A stretch of 64,000 bases of DNA from Dryas octopetala (GCA_963921425.1 OY992833.1:26088698-26152697); one strand, 5' to 3'. Numbered from the stretch's first letter, positions 27,905-45,395 are shown. Notes: a model not told the origin generated them from the sequence alone. A program made the numbers and translations.

Positions 27905-28700
27905 TGCATCTTTTACGAGCCTCTTCCTCCTCACTTACTTGGTGAACTATATGCTGGGAAATCATGAGGGTTCAAGCAGCATCCACTACAGAGTCATGCT
28001 TGCCTTAATATTCTCCTCCTCCTCCAAGACACTCAAAAGACAGTTGAAATTCGGGGTTGGGAAACTGTCCTGCGAGTAGGAGCGGCTCTGACAGCCCTGC
28101 TCTACAAGAAGTCAATCTCCATAGAAACTTCTGGTCCAAGCAATGGAAAAATTGTCAATGTAATGGACGTGGACGATGCAGACCCAATTGGGGAGTTGTT
28201 CTCAGAAATTCAGGATGTTTGGCTGACACCAACTAAAGTGCTTCTAGCATTGATCATCCTGTACATAAATCTCGGTGCTGTGCTCCTTGTGTCACAGCCT
28301 TTGTGACCACAGTATTGGTCTGGTATGCAGCACACCAGTGACCAAACTGCAAAAAACTCTCCATTCGAAGATCTCGGAAGCCATTGATTCTAGAATGAAG
28401 AAAACCACAGAGAACCTAAACTGTATAAGAGTTGTGAAATTCAATTTTTTGGAGAGCAGATTCTGAGAGGAGCTCTTCCAACTCAGGGAAACTGAGAAAA
28501 GTTGGATAAAAGATTCTGAATATGAGAGAGAATGTATTGTTTGGCTAGGAAATGAGTAGGGGTTATTATGAGAGTGTTTTGGAAGCTTGTGCTTTGGACC
28601 AAGATATCAAATTATAATGGGTCAATGGAGATTTGACAGCAGTTGGGGAGAGAGGAATGGATCTTAGTGGAGGGCAGAAACAAAGGATTCAATCACAAGT
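27905..28700 (+). pseudogene. ABCC fragment, right arm of a head-to-head inverted pair
   Basis: It starts abruptly inside ABCC exon 2 (SLFLLTYLVNYMLGNHEGSSSIHY) next to the start of the opposing arm. It continues through ALLYKKSISIE, the TMD1 loop (TKLQKTLHSKISEAIDSRMK) and the shared internal deletion (SWIKDSEYERECIVW), and ends in the NBD1 signature region (LSGGQKQRIQ) at about 28695. It has several frameshifts and stops. With the left arm it forms an imperfect inverted repeat of about 0.8 kb per arm. Confidence 0.85.
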
Positions 28701-28707
28701 GGCCATT

Positions 28708-28733
28708 TTCTTCTTCTTCTTCTTCTTCTTCTT
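28708..28733 (+). repeat. (TTC)n microsatellite at the end of the ABCC fragment
   Basis: About eight TTC units follow the broken end of the ABCC fragment. A GAA-rich run lies about 40 bases further on, so the two could pair. Confidence 0.8.
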
Positions 28734-29913
28734 GGCTTTTCTGTGCGAGCTTGCCATTGCTGAGAAAAGAAAAGAAGAAGAAGGAGAGGGCTGCAGGGAA
28801 GAATAGGAAGATGGAGTTATGAGAGGTGCAATATTTGATCTCCTATTTGTAGAAAAATTTCATGGCCGGGATGAGATTAATTCATTAACAATGATACATG
28901 AAATCACATTGATCACACTGCTCAATCATGAGGACATGAGAGCAAGAAACCTTAATTAATACAAGCTAGTAAGCATTTGTCACCTCACTGTCACACTTAC
29001 TAACTTACAGTACATATTTTTGGTATAATTACTCATAGGATATGTGTGTGTGTGTGTGTGTGTGTGTGACTGTGTGTATCAATTGATTACTTCTGTTTTT
29101 AAGTTTCAATTACTCCAAAAAGTTCGTTAAGCAACATTGTATATATCAAGCTAGCTTTGGTATCAAAGTAGTTAAAAAGCTTAAACCTCCATGCTGATGG
29201 TATATATATCACAGTGAAGTGTTTATGGACGAGAAAGGAAGAGATAATCAAGAGTTTGGTTCTAATTTTAATTAATATTACTGATGTTTTCATTAAAAGT
29301 GTAAATCCTCTGTTTCTTGTGTCATGACACTTGTAATAGGCTCATGATATTCATATTCATTACTTCAGTAAATGGCACTTTAAGGTAGAACTAAAAGAGC
29401 AGTCATCATGTGAATTAATGTGAAGATCAATGTTCCTTTACATTAGTACTTCAGTAGGTAGTAATTACAGGTCATTTTATTGGTAAGCAGTTACAGGTCA
29501 TTTTCAAACCGAGCTATGCATTATTGGGGGATAAATTGGATGAAGATGCCAGAACCACACATTAAATCATTGCACAAATTTCCAGTGAGGTTTGGTTATG
29601 TTCCATATGCATAAACATAATGCAGGTTGCTTTTTAATCCCATATGGCATAACATACATATACGGTTTGTCATTCATTTCACAAGGTTGGCACTAGTCTC
29701 GTACATCAATGAATGTGATGAGCAGAGAGCAGAATGACAATAAATAATGCACATTGGTTTTTACTTGTATATGGTATAACATCCATATATGCTACAGATT
29801 TGTTTGTTGGCTACTGATATGATGAATTTGTTTGCTGTCACAACATCCACAATGTCACATGATTGATGACACTAGTTTCGTACAACAGCAATCAAAGTGA
29901 TGTGCAGTATGAC
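28734..29913. other. Intergenic, includes (TG)n at 29043-29068
   Basis: No supported gene. A TG microsatellite of about 13 units lies at 29043-29068. The rest is AT-rich with short direct repeats (for example AGTTACAGGTCATTTT near 29465-29500). Confidence 0.5.
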
Positions 29914-30543
29914 TAGGGCTGGGTCGGGTTGACCGAAAAACCGAGGCCGAGTCCGAAACCGGCCCAACCGATACCGAAAAAAACCGTACCGGAAGTTCGG
30001 TTTGACTACTGAACCGGGAGGTTCGGACTCGGTCCCGGTTCCCATATCCTTAAACCGTCGGTAAACCGAACCGAACCGAACCGAATATATTTAACAAATC
30101 ATTTACATAATTCATTTTTATACATTTCTAATACATTTCTTATACATTTCTAATAAATAATTTATAATTTTATATAATACATTTCTATAATTTATATAAA
30201 ACATATATAAATTTATAAACCCCTATAATTTTAATTTATATGTTTTTTAATATATATAAACTAATTAAAAATACCCTAAACCATAATATTAATATATTAT
30301 ACTAAATTAGTGAATGGAGTTAAGGCCCAAAAATGGCCCAAAATGTGCCCCAAAACATGGCCCAACATGTGTTCGGTCTAGGCCCATAACCGAGCCGAGC
30401 CGACCGAATTCTTCGGTTGACCGAACATCGATTTACCGGCTTTTCGGTCTCGGTCTCGGTTGCCGTGGAGGCTTACCGGAGGGGTTCGGTTCGGTCTTCG
30501 GTTTAGGGATTTCGGTTCGGTTACCGATCCGAACCCACCCCTA
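29914..30543. mobile_element. Non-autonomous hAT-like element, 630 bp, perfect 8-bp target duplication
   Basis: The ends are TAGGGCTGGGT and ACCCACCCCTA, imperfect inverted repeats. The flanks are AGTATGAC on both sides (29906-29913 and 30544-30551). An 8-bp duplication with TAGGG/CCCTA ends fits the hAT superfamily. The interior has clusters of the CCGAACCGAACCGAA type near both ends (CGGTTCGGTT inverted on the right) around an AT-rich core. There is no transposase coding. Confidence 0.9.
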
Positions 30544-31078
30544 AGTATGACAGTAATCTTTCATCATGTTCTTGGTACCAATCATAGAGCTGTTGCTCCT
30601 GCAAGTGCAAATCAAAAGTGTAAATTTTCTTCTAATATTTGAAAATTTTTACAGATTTGTCAAGTCTTAAACTATGCATTTGATCAAGGAACAACATAAT
30701 GGGTGGAGGACCCGGTCCTCGTCAAGAATGCTAAGCAAACAACCAGAGGGCCCATAAGCATGGAAGCCCAAATCTCTCTCACAGTCCATAATCACATGGA
30801 AGCCCAAATTGCAATTAATTATTTTTTTAAAGCCTTACAATTTGGGTCCAATAAGCAATATATGATAGAAGGTGCAATTAATTTTTTAAGGTAAGATAAT
30901 TTTTTTTAAATTAAGCTTGGTCCCTTAGAAAAACAATTTTTGGATGAAGATCGAAGGTATTTTAAAATTTATAAAAAAATCATTTTAATTCATAATAAAG
31001 TCTTCCTCTGATTTAAAAGGTATTTCCCTTGATTTGAAGGGTATTTTCCTTTTTAGGGTGTAGAATGGGTTTGTAGAG
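30544..31078. other. Intergenic, nothing recognised
   Basis: AT-rich DNA. A short repeated phrase (ATGGAAGCCCAAAT) occurs twice near 30758-30810. No gene is supported. Confidence 0.45.
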
Positions 31079-31144
31079 GCTGCATGTTAGGTTTTAACTC
31101 CAGGATTCCACTCAAAATCCCGAAGTTAAAACCTAACATGCAGC
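31079..31144. repeat. Perfect 21-bp inverted repeat (hairpin), 24-base loop
   Basis: The left arm 31079-31099 (GCTGCATGTTAGGTTTTAAC plus T) and right arm 31124-31144 are exact reverse complements. One further mismatch is followed by weaker pairing. It could be a tiny foldback element or the stem of a small-RNA precursor. Sequence alone cannot decide. Confidence 0.7.
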
Positions 31145-32590
31145 TATCAAATAAGAAAAATTAAAAGACTTAATTAAAAATCATAAATCACTATCAGTCT
31201 TATTCTAAGAAAGACTCATAAAATGAATTGAATTCTAAATCTCCCTTCTCTTTTTTTTGCCTATGTTTTAAGGTAGACAATTCAATTCCTAGTATTAGGA
31301 ATATTGTACATGCATGTGAATGAATGAAAGAGGGCCTATGAAATATGAATCCTTGTCTTGCCCGGTCGATCGGTCCAGCAGCTGAATGTATGCAAAATTG
31401 CAATGCGAACAAGATAAGGAAGCCTGCTCGATCGATCTGTTTAATAAGAGGATTGCTAGCTAGCTTATAATATAGAACTGTCATCTTCCTTAAATGTCTT
31501 GTTTCATTGCACTTGTTGCTGTCATTTAGTGGGTACTGTGCTGTCTTTCTCTTTGGAATAAATAAAGGTCACAGACTTGGAAAGTTCAGCTGAATATCCT
31601 CCATGCATGCATCTTTAGTATATTGACCATGACTCACTCTGCTTTATTAATTTGAACTTTCAAGTGCATGGACTATAAGCCATAAGCTAGTCCATACAAA
31701 CCCTGGCCGGGTGTTAATTTCCAAGTTCATGATCGACTCGCATGGTACATCGACTCCACTTGTGGAAGTATCCAAACTATAACGTCTATATATAATCATC
31801 AATTCATCACCAACCCCTAAAGCAGTTATCTGCAACCATATTACTTAATTCATTCATATCAGAGATCGAACCCATTAATTGCCAATTGCTAGTCTTAATT
31901 CAATTATCTTTTTTTGTTTTTTTAATTTTTTTTAAGAATGTCTTTAATTCTTTTCTGATGATATATTCTTCACAATGATTTACACAACCAGGCCTTGTCA
32001 TTGTGACACGTTTTAATTTGCCACTTCATAACCGGTCGATCGATCAAGGTATTAATTGGCTTTCCTTAATTTTGATATCATAAACTTTTTTCCTTAGTAT
32101 TTCTTTTTAGAGCACTCCTCTGCATATTACATATGACTTCAATTATATTTTTTTGGGGAAGTTTCTTATTTTGGACCTTTTTGAAGAAAAAAATTATTTT
32201 TGCTCTATAAATAAATAAAAGTTGCATGAACTATAGTTCTCTAAAAAAATGCGCTGTGTTTTCACTATTAATTTCTTGATTAGTTCCACATCACGCTGAA
32301 TGATCACTTAACTTACCCCACAAGTTAGGTCATGGTGTAACCCTCCTCATTACAATTTACTATGCACCCTTTGATCCTTGAAAGTTGGACTGATCTGTCT
32401 CTGTTTTCTAACTTAATTCTTCAGATTATGTTTAATGGCACATAGTTGGGTTGCTTTTCAATCTTTGTGTGCTTAATTATCTGAACAGAGTTCTCATTGT
32501 TGATAAATGCAGGTCTCACTTGCTCATTGTTGTTATACATATTTTTGAGTTGGATCGGCCGATTGAAGGTTCAGACCTGATTAATTGGAC
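31145..32590. other. Intergenic and 5' leader of ABCC copy B
   Basis: No ORF is supported before 32591. The last about 150 bases resemble the leader of copy A: a TTGGGTTGCTTTTCAATC phrase, TTCTCATTGTT, GCAGGTCTCA and TTTGAGTTGG. The match stops exactly where copy A begins its TMD0 coding. The rest is AT-rich with many GATC-type palindromes (CGATCGATC near 31375, 31430 and 32035). Confidence 0.5.
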
Positions 32591-37727
<5,137 letters not shown>

Positions 37728-39077
37728 ATTTGAGGAGCAGAAATAGTGTTAAGTTCCAGATCTTTAGGACATAGAAAATAATCTGCTTGGTTAATTTGTA
37801 TATAATATGAATCTATCTATAATGCTTTTTAGTGTTCAGTTTCAGATGGAGGTTTATTATTGCATGAAAAGGTGCAATAACAAACCCCCCACTTCAAAAG
37901 CCTTTTTTTTTTTTGCTAAAGAAAGCATCAAACCTTCCTCTCCAACTCAAGTTTGATCAACCAACCAACCTTCTAATTCATGTTTGTTCATGGCAAATCT
38001 TTGTTAACTCAGTCAAGTTTTGTATGCAAACTTTATTATAACCTTTTGGGTAAACTGCTACTCATGCATGGGAACTTAATATATTGAATTTAAAAGAGCC
38101 AAATGAAGGAATAGTTTGACAGCAGATCATATAGTAGACAAATAAGTATTTCTGAATGAATCTTTCATGTTTTATACAAAATAAGGTAAGAAAACTTGAA
38201 TGAATCTGTTCTCATTTATATGAAAACTTGAGTGCTATGTTTTATTTTGATGCATACTTGTAATGGAATTGGGGTTATATCTACTAGGAAGCATGGAAAT
38301 ATGGAATTAGGACAGTCTCTGCACTTTAAAGAACTCTGTTTTTGGTTATGGTGGTAACTTCTATTGTTGGAGCCATCACATGCCCTTTGATGTTTTGTCG
38401 TCCCGGTTTTAAAAAGAAAAGGAAAAGTTCAAAGTTTCTAGTAAAAAGTTGGGCACATGGGAAAATTTAAGTGGTTAGGCGCACCATATAAGCATGCTGT
38501 GTGGTACTGCAACTTTTTTGACTGGAGATTTTTTGAAAAATGATGCAGAACTCCTTCAATGAAACTGACTTAATAGACTATAATTCAGTATATGAAAAGA
38601 AAAGTCCTACATTCTTGGCCACATGTTATTTTCAATTAACAGTAGTTGAAATTTTACAGTGATTATGCTTCACTGATTGTTTTAGAGTTAAAATGCATAG
38701 CTCCCAAACTACTCGATATATATTATATATAGTTGGATCAATCTGCCTTGGGTACATAATCAGCCAAACTTTGTGTGAGCAAGCTACTTTAGTGTTAACT
38801 ATAACTGATTGGTTTTAGTCGATCTTTTCACTACTCTTGCTTCGCATAATGTGTCAATAGGCTCCTTTCACTATCTTGTGCTTCCAATAGCAGGCTCTCT
38901 TGCTTTATATATATGACTATGATATGTACAATGAATCATCAATCCAGCACCAGTAGCATACTCAGCTGAAGCAATAAGACAAACAAAAATATAATTGCTC
39001 ATGCACGCACAATAAAATACTCAGACAATCAAAGATTAAAGTGAGGTTGATGCAGGTACAATATTATCTTTTCCACT
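37728..39077. other. Intergenic between ABCC copy B and pseudogene C
   Basis: AT-rich DNA with the 3' UTR of copy B at its left end. No ORF, element ends or strong repeat are seen. Since copy B and pseudogene C converge here, this is also the spacer of a large inverted repeat. Confidence 0.5.
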
Positions 39078-42000
39078 ACTCCTCAAAATTAGCAGTTCCA
39101 CCTACTCCTGGAAGACCTCCTCAAGAATTCTGTTGCCAACTTTGAAAATGCAGAGGAGCTATCCCTTAATAGCCGAGCAGGAGGATCAACGTTTTAGTAA
39201 AATTCAAAAAAGAATGTCGCACCCGCCAATTAATAAATATATATTTTTTTAAAAACCTTTCCTAGAAGTAAAAGCTATTTTTGTTTTAAGGATTAATTTC
39301 TTGTTACTATATATACTACCTTGATTGAGAACAAGAACTAAGTCGTTGTCAACCACAGTTGGAATTTGGTGAGCTACTGTGATGACAGTGCAGGCACTTG
39401 TCTCTTCCCTTATTGTCTCCTGAATAAGCATCTCTGTTGCTGTATCAATTGAAGCAGTTGCCTCATCCAGAACCAGAATTCTCCTCTTCTTTAGTAGCAC
39501 TCTGGCCAGGCAAACAAGCTGTCTTTGTCCAATGCTCCAATTTTCTCCATCTTCAGCAACTGTATCAGTATTATATGAGACAAAAAGAAAAAAAATATAT
39601 ATTAAACTATAATGGAACTTCTTTGATTATATGATTAAGTAGTTTTTGATATATACCAGGTGCATCCAGGAGCCTTTGGTCTTGCCTGACAATGTCCCCC
39701 AGTCTGTTGATGTAGTTTGAGAATTAAATCCTAATTCCCACCGTCACGGCGTACAAGCAATAATTCGATGAAAGATAAATAACAAACACAGCCAAGAAAA
39801 CAGAAAATAATAAACCAACAAGCACACACAATCACACCGAGATTTGTTACGAGGTTCGGCAAAATTCCTGCCTACGTCCCCGGGAGAGATCTCCGTTCTT
39901 CACTATGAGAATAATAAGTATTAAGATTACAATTGGACTAAATCACATAACCCAATCCCCAAATCCCTTGTACACCCTTTCACAAAGTGTTTCCCAAAAC
40001 CCTAGATCTCTCACCCAAGATTAATTACCTAATCTTGATCTTACCAATTCTAGATTGTGTGCCTCCCAAGAATCCTAAGGACTTGCTCACTCTAATCTGA
40101 TTCTCTCACATTTTTCTAAGCCCCTAAGGTCCTATTTATAACCATAGGCCTTATATTACAATCCTAAATAAAGTAGGAAGAAAGTTAACTTTGAGTAGGA
40201 AATAAGTTTCCTTTATACACAAGGAAAACCTCAAAACTTGCCCAAAATGAAGTCCAAAACGCACCAGGAATTAATAACCTTCCAACACCTATTTGGACTC
40301 CTAACTTCATCCTAGAATACCATGGAAATCCCCCATGAACCAGGAAATCTTCAAATGCGAGCCAAATTAACAACACAGTCGACATTTATTCAAGACCTGA
40401 GTTGCACATAAGTAAAATTAATTTACCACCATATCATAGTTCAGAGTTCTAAATAAAGATTTTTGATTTCAACATACCTCCCATATTTCTAGATCAGAAT
40501 GTTGCTGCAGAGGATCAAGATTAGTCCTCATGGTTCCATGGAATAGGGTAGGGACCGTAGGGTCTTGTGGGATTATAGCCAACCTTGACCTCAAATCCTG
40601 CAGGCCTATTCTTGTAATATCCAGTCCATCAATGAGAATTTGGCCTCTTGAGGGTTCTACTACTCTGAAAAGTGCTTGGATCAAAGTGGACTTGCCACTT
40701 CCTGTCCTTCCCACAACTCCGATTTTCTTCATTCCAGGGAAGGTGCAGGTGATCCCTTTGAGAACCATCGGGAGAGAAGGACGATATTGAACTTGCAAGT
40801 TTTGAAGTTCAATTAGTCCTTCAGTTGGCCATTCTGGCTTTGGCCTACAACCTTCAATCACAAGTGGTGCCTCACTCTCTATTCTTGTGAACTGAAGAAT
40901 TCTCTGAACTGATATCATTTTATCTTCGACATTGCAGAGATTCCATATCACCCAACCCTGCAGGACACTGAGTATCAGGCCATAGGATGCAGCCAATCCA
41001 GCCAAACCTGACATCAGAGCAACCAGTACAAATTGTTGAGAAATTTGAATTCAAGTGTTTGATTGAGAAAGAATTCCAAAACAGATAATATAATTGACAC
41101 TTAATTAACATTTCCTCTCAAGTACTCTTGGCTTCATAAAACAACAGGGATAAGAGGGCTTACTGGGGTCAATGGCAGACCTAGGCAGGCTCACTAAGAC
41201 AATAAGGACCGCAAAGAAGGCAAGATTGAAGAAAAAATGAATCCGCAGAGAGAGCCATTCCACGGTTGCATAATTACAAAAGGCTACTCTGGAAAAATCA
41301 TCAATCACACTCATTATTTTTCTCAAGAATCGATGTTATTGATTGAAGCAACGAATGGTTGCAGCCCCTGCGATTGATTCTTGGAAGTGATGGATTACTG
41401 GAGACTTTTGATTGGCAACCATCCTGGCTAGCTCCCTGGCAGTGACAATGTAGTAACCGTGCAAAGAAAAAAAGAAAACAGGAAATAGTACCAAAGTTAA
41501 GTAGCAATGTATGAGTTTAATCATAGTCAAGATCATCATGCATGTTATTAAAGAATGAAAATATAAATTGCAAAAGGGTTTTATATATTCTTTTTTACCT
41601 GATACCAAAAGGATAGTCCAAGTACGAAAAGGAACAGTGGAATAACTTGCCAGGCCACCAGAGACATAAGGATGACCACACATATTAACTTGATGAGTGC
41701 AAATACAAGTCCAGCTAATCTGTATGGAATATCTATATCTACTGTGCTCTGATCCGTGGAAGACTGTAATCATTAATCATATATGTAATTAGAAACAAGA
41801 AAAACAAGAATTATGTTGCACTTAGGAGTACTCAATTAATTTATACTTGAAAGAAATAGTTTAGAATCTAATAATTTATAAACTTGCAGCAAACCAGAAA
41901 ACAAAATACTGAGTACGTACTGACCCTACTGATCATACGACTCGAAGGTGTGGAGTCGAAAAATGCCATAGCTGCTCGGAAAATTGAAGTAGTCATCCTG

Positions 42001-42110
42001 AGGAAGAGACGCTGGGAAGTTTCAACTGTGACGACTGACATAAGCACAGCCCTTCCCAAGAGGAAGAGGGAGCTCCCACCAAATAACAGAGCAAATATCC
42101 ACATAAGTTT
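39078..42110 (-). pseudogene. ABCC pseudogene C, 3' half only, interrupted by a solo LTR
   Basis: On the minus strand it follows the exon order of copies A and B from TMD2 to the C-terminus: end of exon 4 (IFALLFGGSSLFLLGRAVLM, truncated at about 42110), exon 5 (about 41600-41765), exon 6 (41105-41450), exon 7 (40490-41005), exon 8 (interrupted), exon 9 (39321-39560) and exon 10 (about 39080-39205). TMD0, TMD1 and NBD1 are absent. Exon 6 is frameshifted at the CFNQEDRFL segment (about 41335). Exon 8 is split by a 671-bp solo LTR. Exon 7 has a short in-frame insertion (PQDPTVPTLFHG). NBD2 motifs ([18 protein letters not shown]) are still readable, so loss is fairly recent. It is closer to copy B than to copy A. 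Confidence 0.9.
39705..40375. mobile_element. Solo LTR, 671 bp, 5-bp target duplication, inside ABCC pseudogene C
   Basis: The insertion splits a 64-bp exon: the exon reads ...CCCCCAGTC up to 39704 and resumes CAGTCGACATTTATTC at 40376. CAGTC flanks both sides. The element starts TGTTGATGTAG and ends TTAACAACA (TG...CA with TGTTG/CAACA ends), as LTRs do. It has no internal domain, primer-binding site or second LTR, so it is a solo LTR left by recombination. The orientation of the parent element is not certain. Confidence 0.9.
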
Positions 42111-42170
42111 TAGTAATGTTTTCTTGTCTATTCAAGTAATGTGGGCTTAAGGAATAATAGATATTGATAT

Positions 42171-42414
42171 GGGTCAGGTCCGTCAGGATCTATGTCACTA
42201 CATACATAACACAGCTTTTGACACAATTAATTTTGTGGGGTCTTGAGATTCAGTCATTTTCAAGGGTAAGGATGTTACATATATGGATGTTAATTTGACT
42301 TTAGAAGTTAAAGAAAATATCAAAATACTCTCTCCTCTAATTCTTTTATGGAAGTTAAAATTTATTTCCCACAAAATTGTGTCAAAAGCTGTGTTGTTCC
42401 TGTCTTCCTGACCC
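42171..42414. mobile_element. MITE, 244 bp, long inverted arms
   Basis: It begins GGGTCAGGTCCGTCAGGA and ends TCCTGACCC. The arms also pair at AACACAGCTTTTGACACAAT with ATTGTGTCAAAAGCTGTGTT. No clear target duplication is read. Confidence 0.75.
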
Positions 42415-44072
42415 TTACAAGTTAATATAACATCATAACATGATTCGACCTAGTGCACGAAAGGGTTAGATCTACAATTAATTCAAAACTCTAATAATAT
42501 ATTGTTATGTATGTAAACATTTATATCCCACCTGGTATACATCTTTTTAAAGTTTAAATGTCTACAAAAAATTTGTCCGATCCCATGCATGTCCAAAAAA
42601 AAAAAAGGACTTGTTTGTTCCTCAAATTAAACTAAGAAGTTTAAAAGAAATACACAAATTAATGTGAGTTATTGGAACTTTCAGATGTTGTAAAGAAGGG
42701 AAAAATGACAAACGTACAACTTAATTAAGGAGAAAACTAAGAAAATTAAGAAACATATTAGAAGTTAGAACAAAAACAGAAGGAGTCGATTTGGCAAAAA
42801 AAAAAAAAAAAAACAGATCGAAGGAGTTGTACTAGCTAGCTAGTCCGCCACCCTGTAACAGTTCATGCTTAGGGCGTAGCCATGCAGGTCTAATTTGGGA
42901 ATAAGAATGAGAGTGGTTGGTTTCCTCTGTTAATTAAGCTGCACCCACAAAATATCACAAGGCCTTTAATTAATTAATAAGGGTACTTACGCAGCAGTTA
43001 AAAATCAGAAGATCGAAGAGGAGATCGACGAGGACGAGTAGTATGCCAGCTAGTCTGAAGGCAAGAATATTGACAAAACAAATCGACCGATCTGCTGTGT
43101 CATGGTACGTACAAATGAAATAACATGTGCTTCTCTTACGATCGAAAGTAATTAAATTTCCAATCGATTTCCTTAATTTCTCTGATCGACTCTCCAAAGC
43201 TTGAAAAAAAAAAAAAAAATAGTTGTCTAGCGCTTCTCAAAGTTTCCGGGAAAAGATCATAAAACAAACGTAAGGCGTTGCAAACTGGATCGATTGAACT
43301 GCAATTGTGTATGCATGACATAAAGAAAAGGAGAAAATAAAGAATGATCAGTCAGTAATATTGTGTTAAAGGCAAAACAAGAGGACGTACGTGCAGTAGT
43401 GCAACTCAAGAATATATGCAGGAAATAATTAAAACTAATTAAGGAGCAAGCAGCTAGGATCGACAAGAAGAAAGTTAATTAATTGTATAGATAACCTCGA
43501 TCTCTAGCTAGGTATACCTCTCAAATATTTTCTGTACGTATACTGAATCTTCACCCCATGCACTCCTTACAAAAACAAAAAAAGAATCTTCACAATTAAC
43601 CACTTATCTGTGAAACTTAAAAAATGAACTGTCTAGAGTGAGTGAGTGTGAGTGTTTATATATACATGCAGTTAAGGGATTGCATGGTTTAATCTTCTTA
43701 TTTAATTAATAAGCGTTTAATTGGTAATTAATACAACCGCAATTAAATCAACTACAAGTCCACAACTGACCCCCTGGCGGGTGTCAATAATATTAATTCT
43801 CGGACACTTTATATCACTGTCTTAAGTAAAGCATAGAATCCTAATATTAGCAAGTCTACATTGATATTATATATATGTAGTATCAGACCTGGTCATGAAT
43901 CGAGACTCGTGACTCGTGATAAGGCAAATGATCGAGACTTATAAGGTCCATGGTCCCATAATATTCCAAATGAGGCCATCGTGACTCGTGCTGCGCATGT
44001 ACTGGCCAGTTACCAATTACCATGAAATAATTATATATATATATATTGTCAGGTTGCATGTGCCACATATCC

Positions 44073-44110
<38 letters not shown>

Positions 44111-44846
44111 TTTCCACATTTTAATTATAATGCATGTTGAAGCTGCAGTATTAGTTCATGTACGTATAAGTATGGTCCTTAATTAAAATGCCAATTTTTC
44201 TATAATTAAATTGGGTAAAAAAAAGTGGTCTGAATTTAATTATCAACTGTACGTGAATATTAGCTAGTAATGTAGTACGTACTTTTATTTTCGTCTTTCC
44301 ATCAGGTATATATCATATATGACAGTGTCTCAAAGAATAAACATGGAATGCAATGATAAAAACAACTAGTTTTTATCATATATTGCACACTACGTACGTT
44401 TTTTTTCTTATGGCATTCTAATTCAAGATTATATATATATATATATATATATGCAGCAGAGTTTTTATCACCTAATGAGATTGTCCTTAATTTATGGTGG
44501 AGGCCAGTTTTCTGGCAATTAGGCTCGCCAGCGCCGGCAGTGGAGGTTGCCAATGTTGAACTGCCGGTAAGATGCCCTTGGGAGGGGGCCGGTGGGCCAG
44601 GGTTGCTGGGTTGGGTGAATGGGGATTTATAGTGTTTGGTTACATGTTTTAGTAATTATAAAATTAACACATATCTCTTTGTTATTGGGCCATGTCAAAA
44701 TTAAGAACAAGAAGGTCTCAAAAGTCAAAATTGAAGACTTGAATATTTTCCATTTGGAAGTGTATTCTAAAGGTAAATAGGTATTTAACTAAAAATAATT
44801 TAACAAGTAATAATGTGATTTGATAATTATAAGTAATAGTAAGTAT
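42415..44846. other. Intergenic with simple repeats
   Basis: No supported gene. It holds A runs (42783-42813, 43205-43220), AT microsatellites at about 44032-44046, 44081-44106 and 44429-44452, and many GATC and TACGTA palindromes. Short ORFs here have biased composition. Confidence 0.5.
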
Positions 44847-45395
44847 GAGAAAATTACAGATTTGGTCTACTTATTTTATACCTAGTTCAATTTTGGTCCA
44901 TAATCTTTTTTAAGTTCTGTTTTGGTCCACTAATTGTTTCATTTGTTCAGTAAAGGTCCAGATTTGTGACTTTAAATCCTTTGGGTTGTGTTTTCTTCAA
45001 TTATAATTGAACTATAAGTTATATTTCATCATTTCTTAGTCATAAAAACAAATTTGGAGTATTATAATCTAAAAGAATTGAGATTGGGTGAAGTTTGAAA
45101 AATTGGCAGTTTCGGGTACCCTACTTTGGGGTCAATTATCTTGAGTTTTAGAACTCCAATTTGAATGATTTTTATATGGTTGTAAAGAAGAAATACATAG
45201 CTTTAAAACAAGTATATGTTCGCTGAATTTGGGTGAGATTTGATAGGATAAAAAGCATGCCAAATTTGAGAAAACAAATATGGACCTTTACTGAACAAGT
45301 GGAACATTTAGTGGACCAAAACAGAACTTAAAAAAGATTGTGGACCAAAATTGAACTAGGTATAAAATAACTGGACTAAATCTGTAATTTCCTCT
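44847..45395. mobile_element. MULE-type MITE, 549 bp, perfect 9-bp target duplication
   Basis: The arms of about 110 bp are nearly identical inverted repeats: ATTACAGATTTGGTC at the left and, on the other strand, ATTACAGATTTAGTCC at the right, continuing through CCTAGTTCAATTTTGGTCCA and AAGTTCTGTTTTGGTCCACT. The flanks are AGTAAGTAT on both sides (44838-44846 and 45396-45404). There is no coding inside. Confidence 0.9.

Noticed and set aside
42970..43197. Possible ABCC exon 5 remnant (phrase FVNILAFRLAGILLVLVDLL on the minus strand)
   Set aside because: The resemblance to the DIPYRLAGLAFALIQL segment is short and hydrophobic, with no flanking exon match, so it can be chance.
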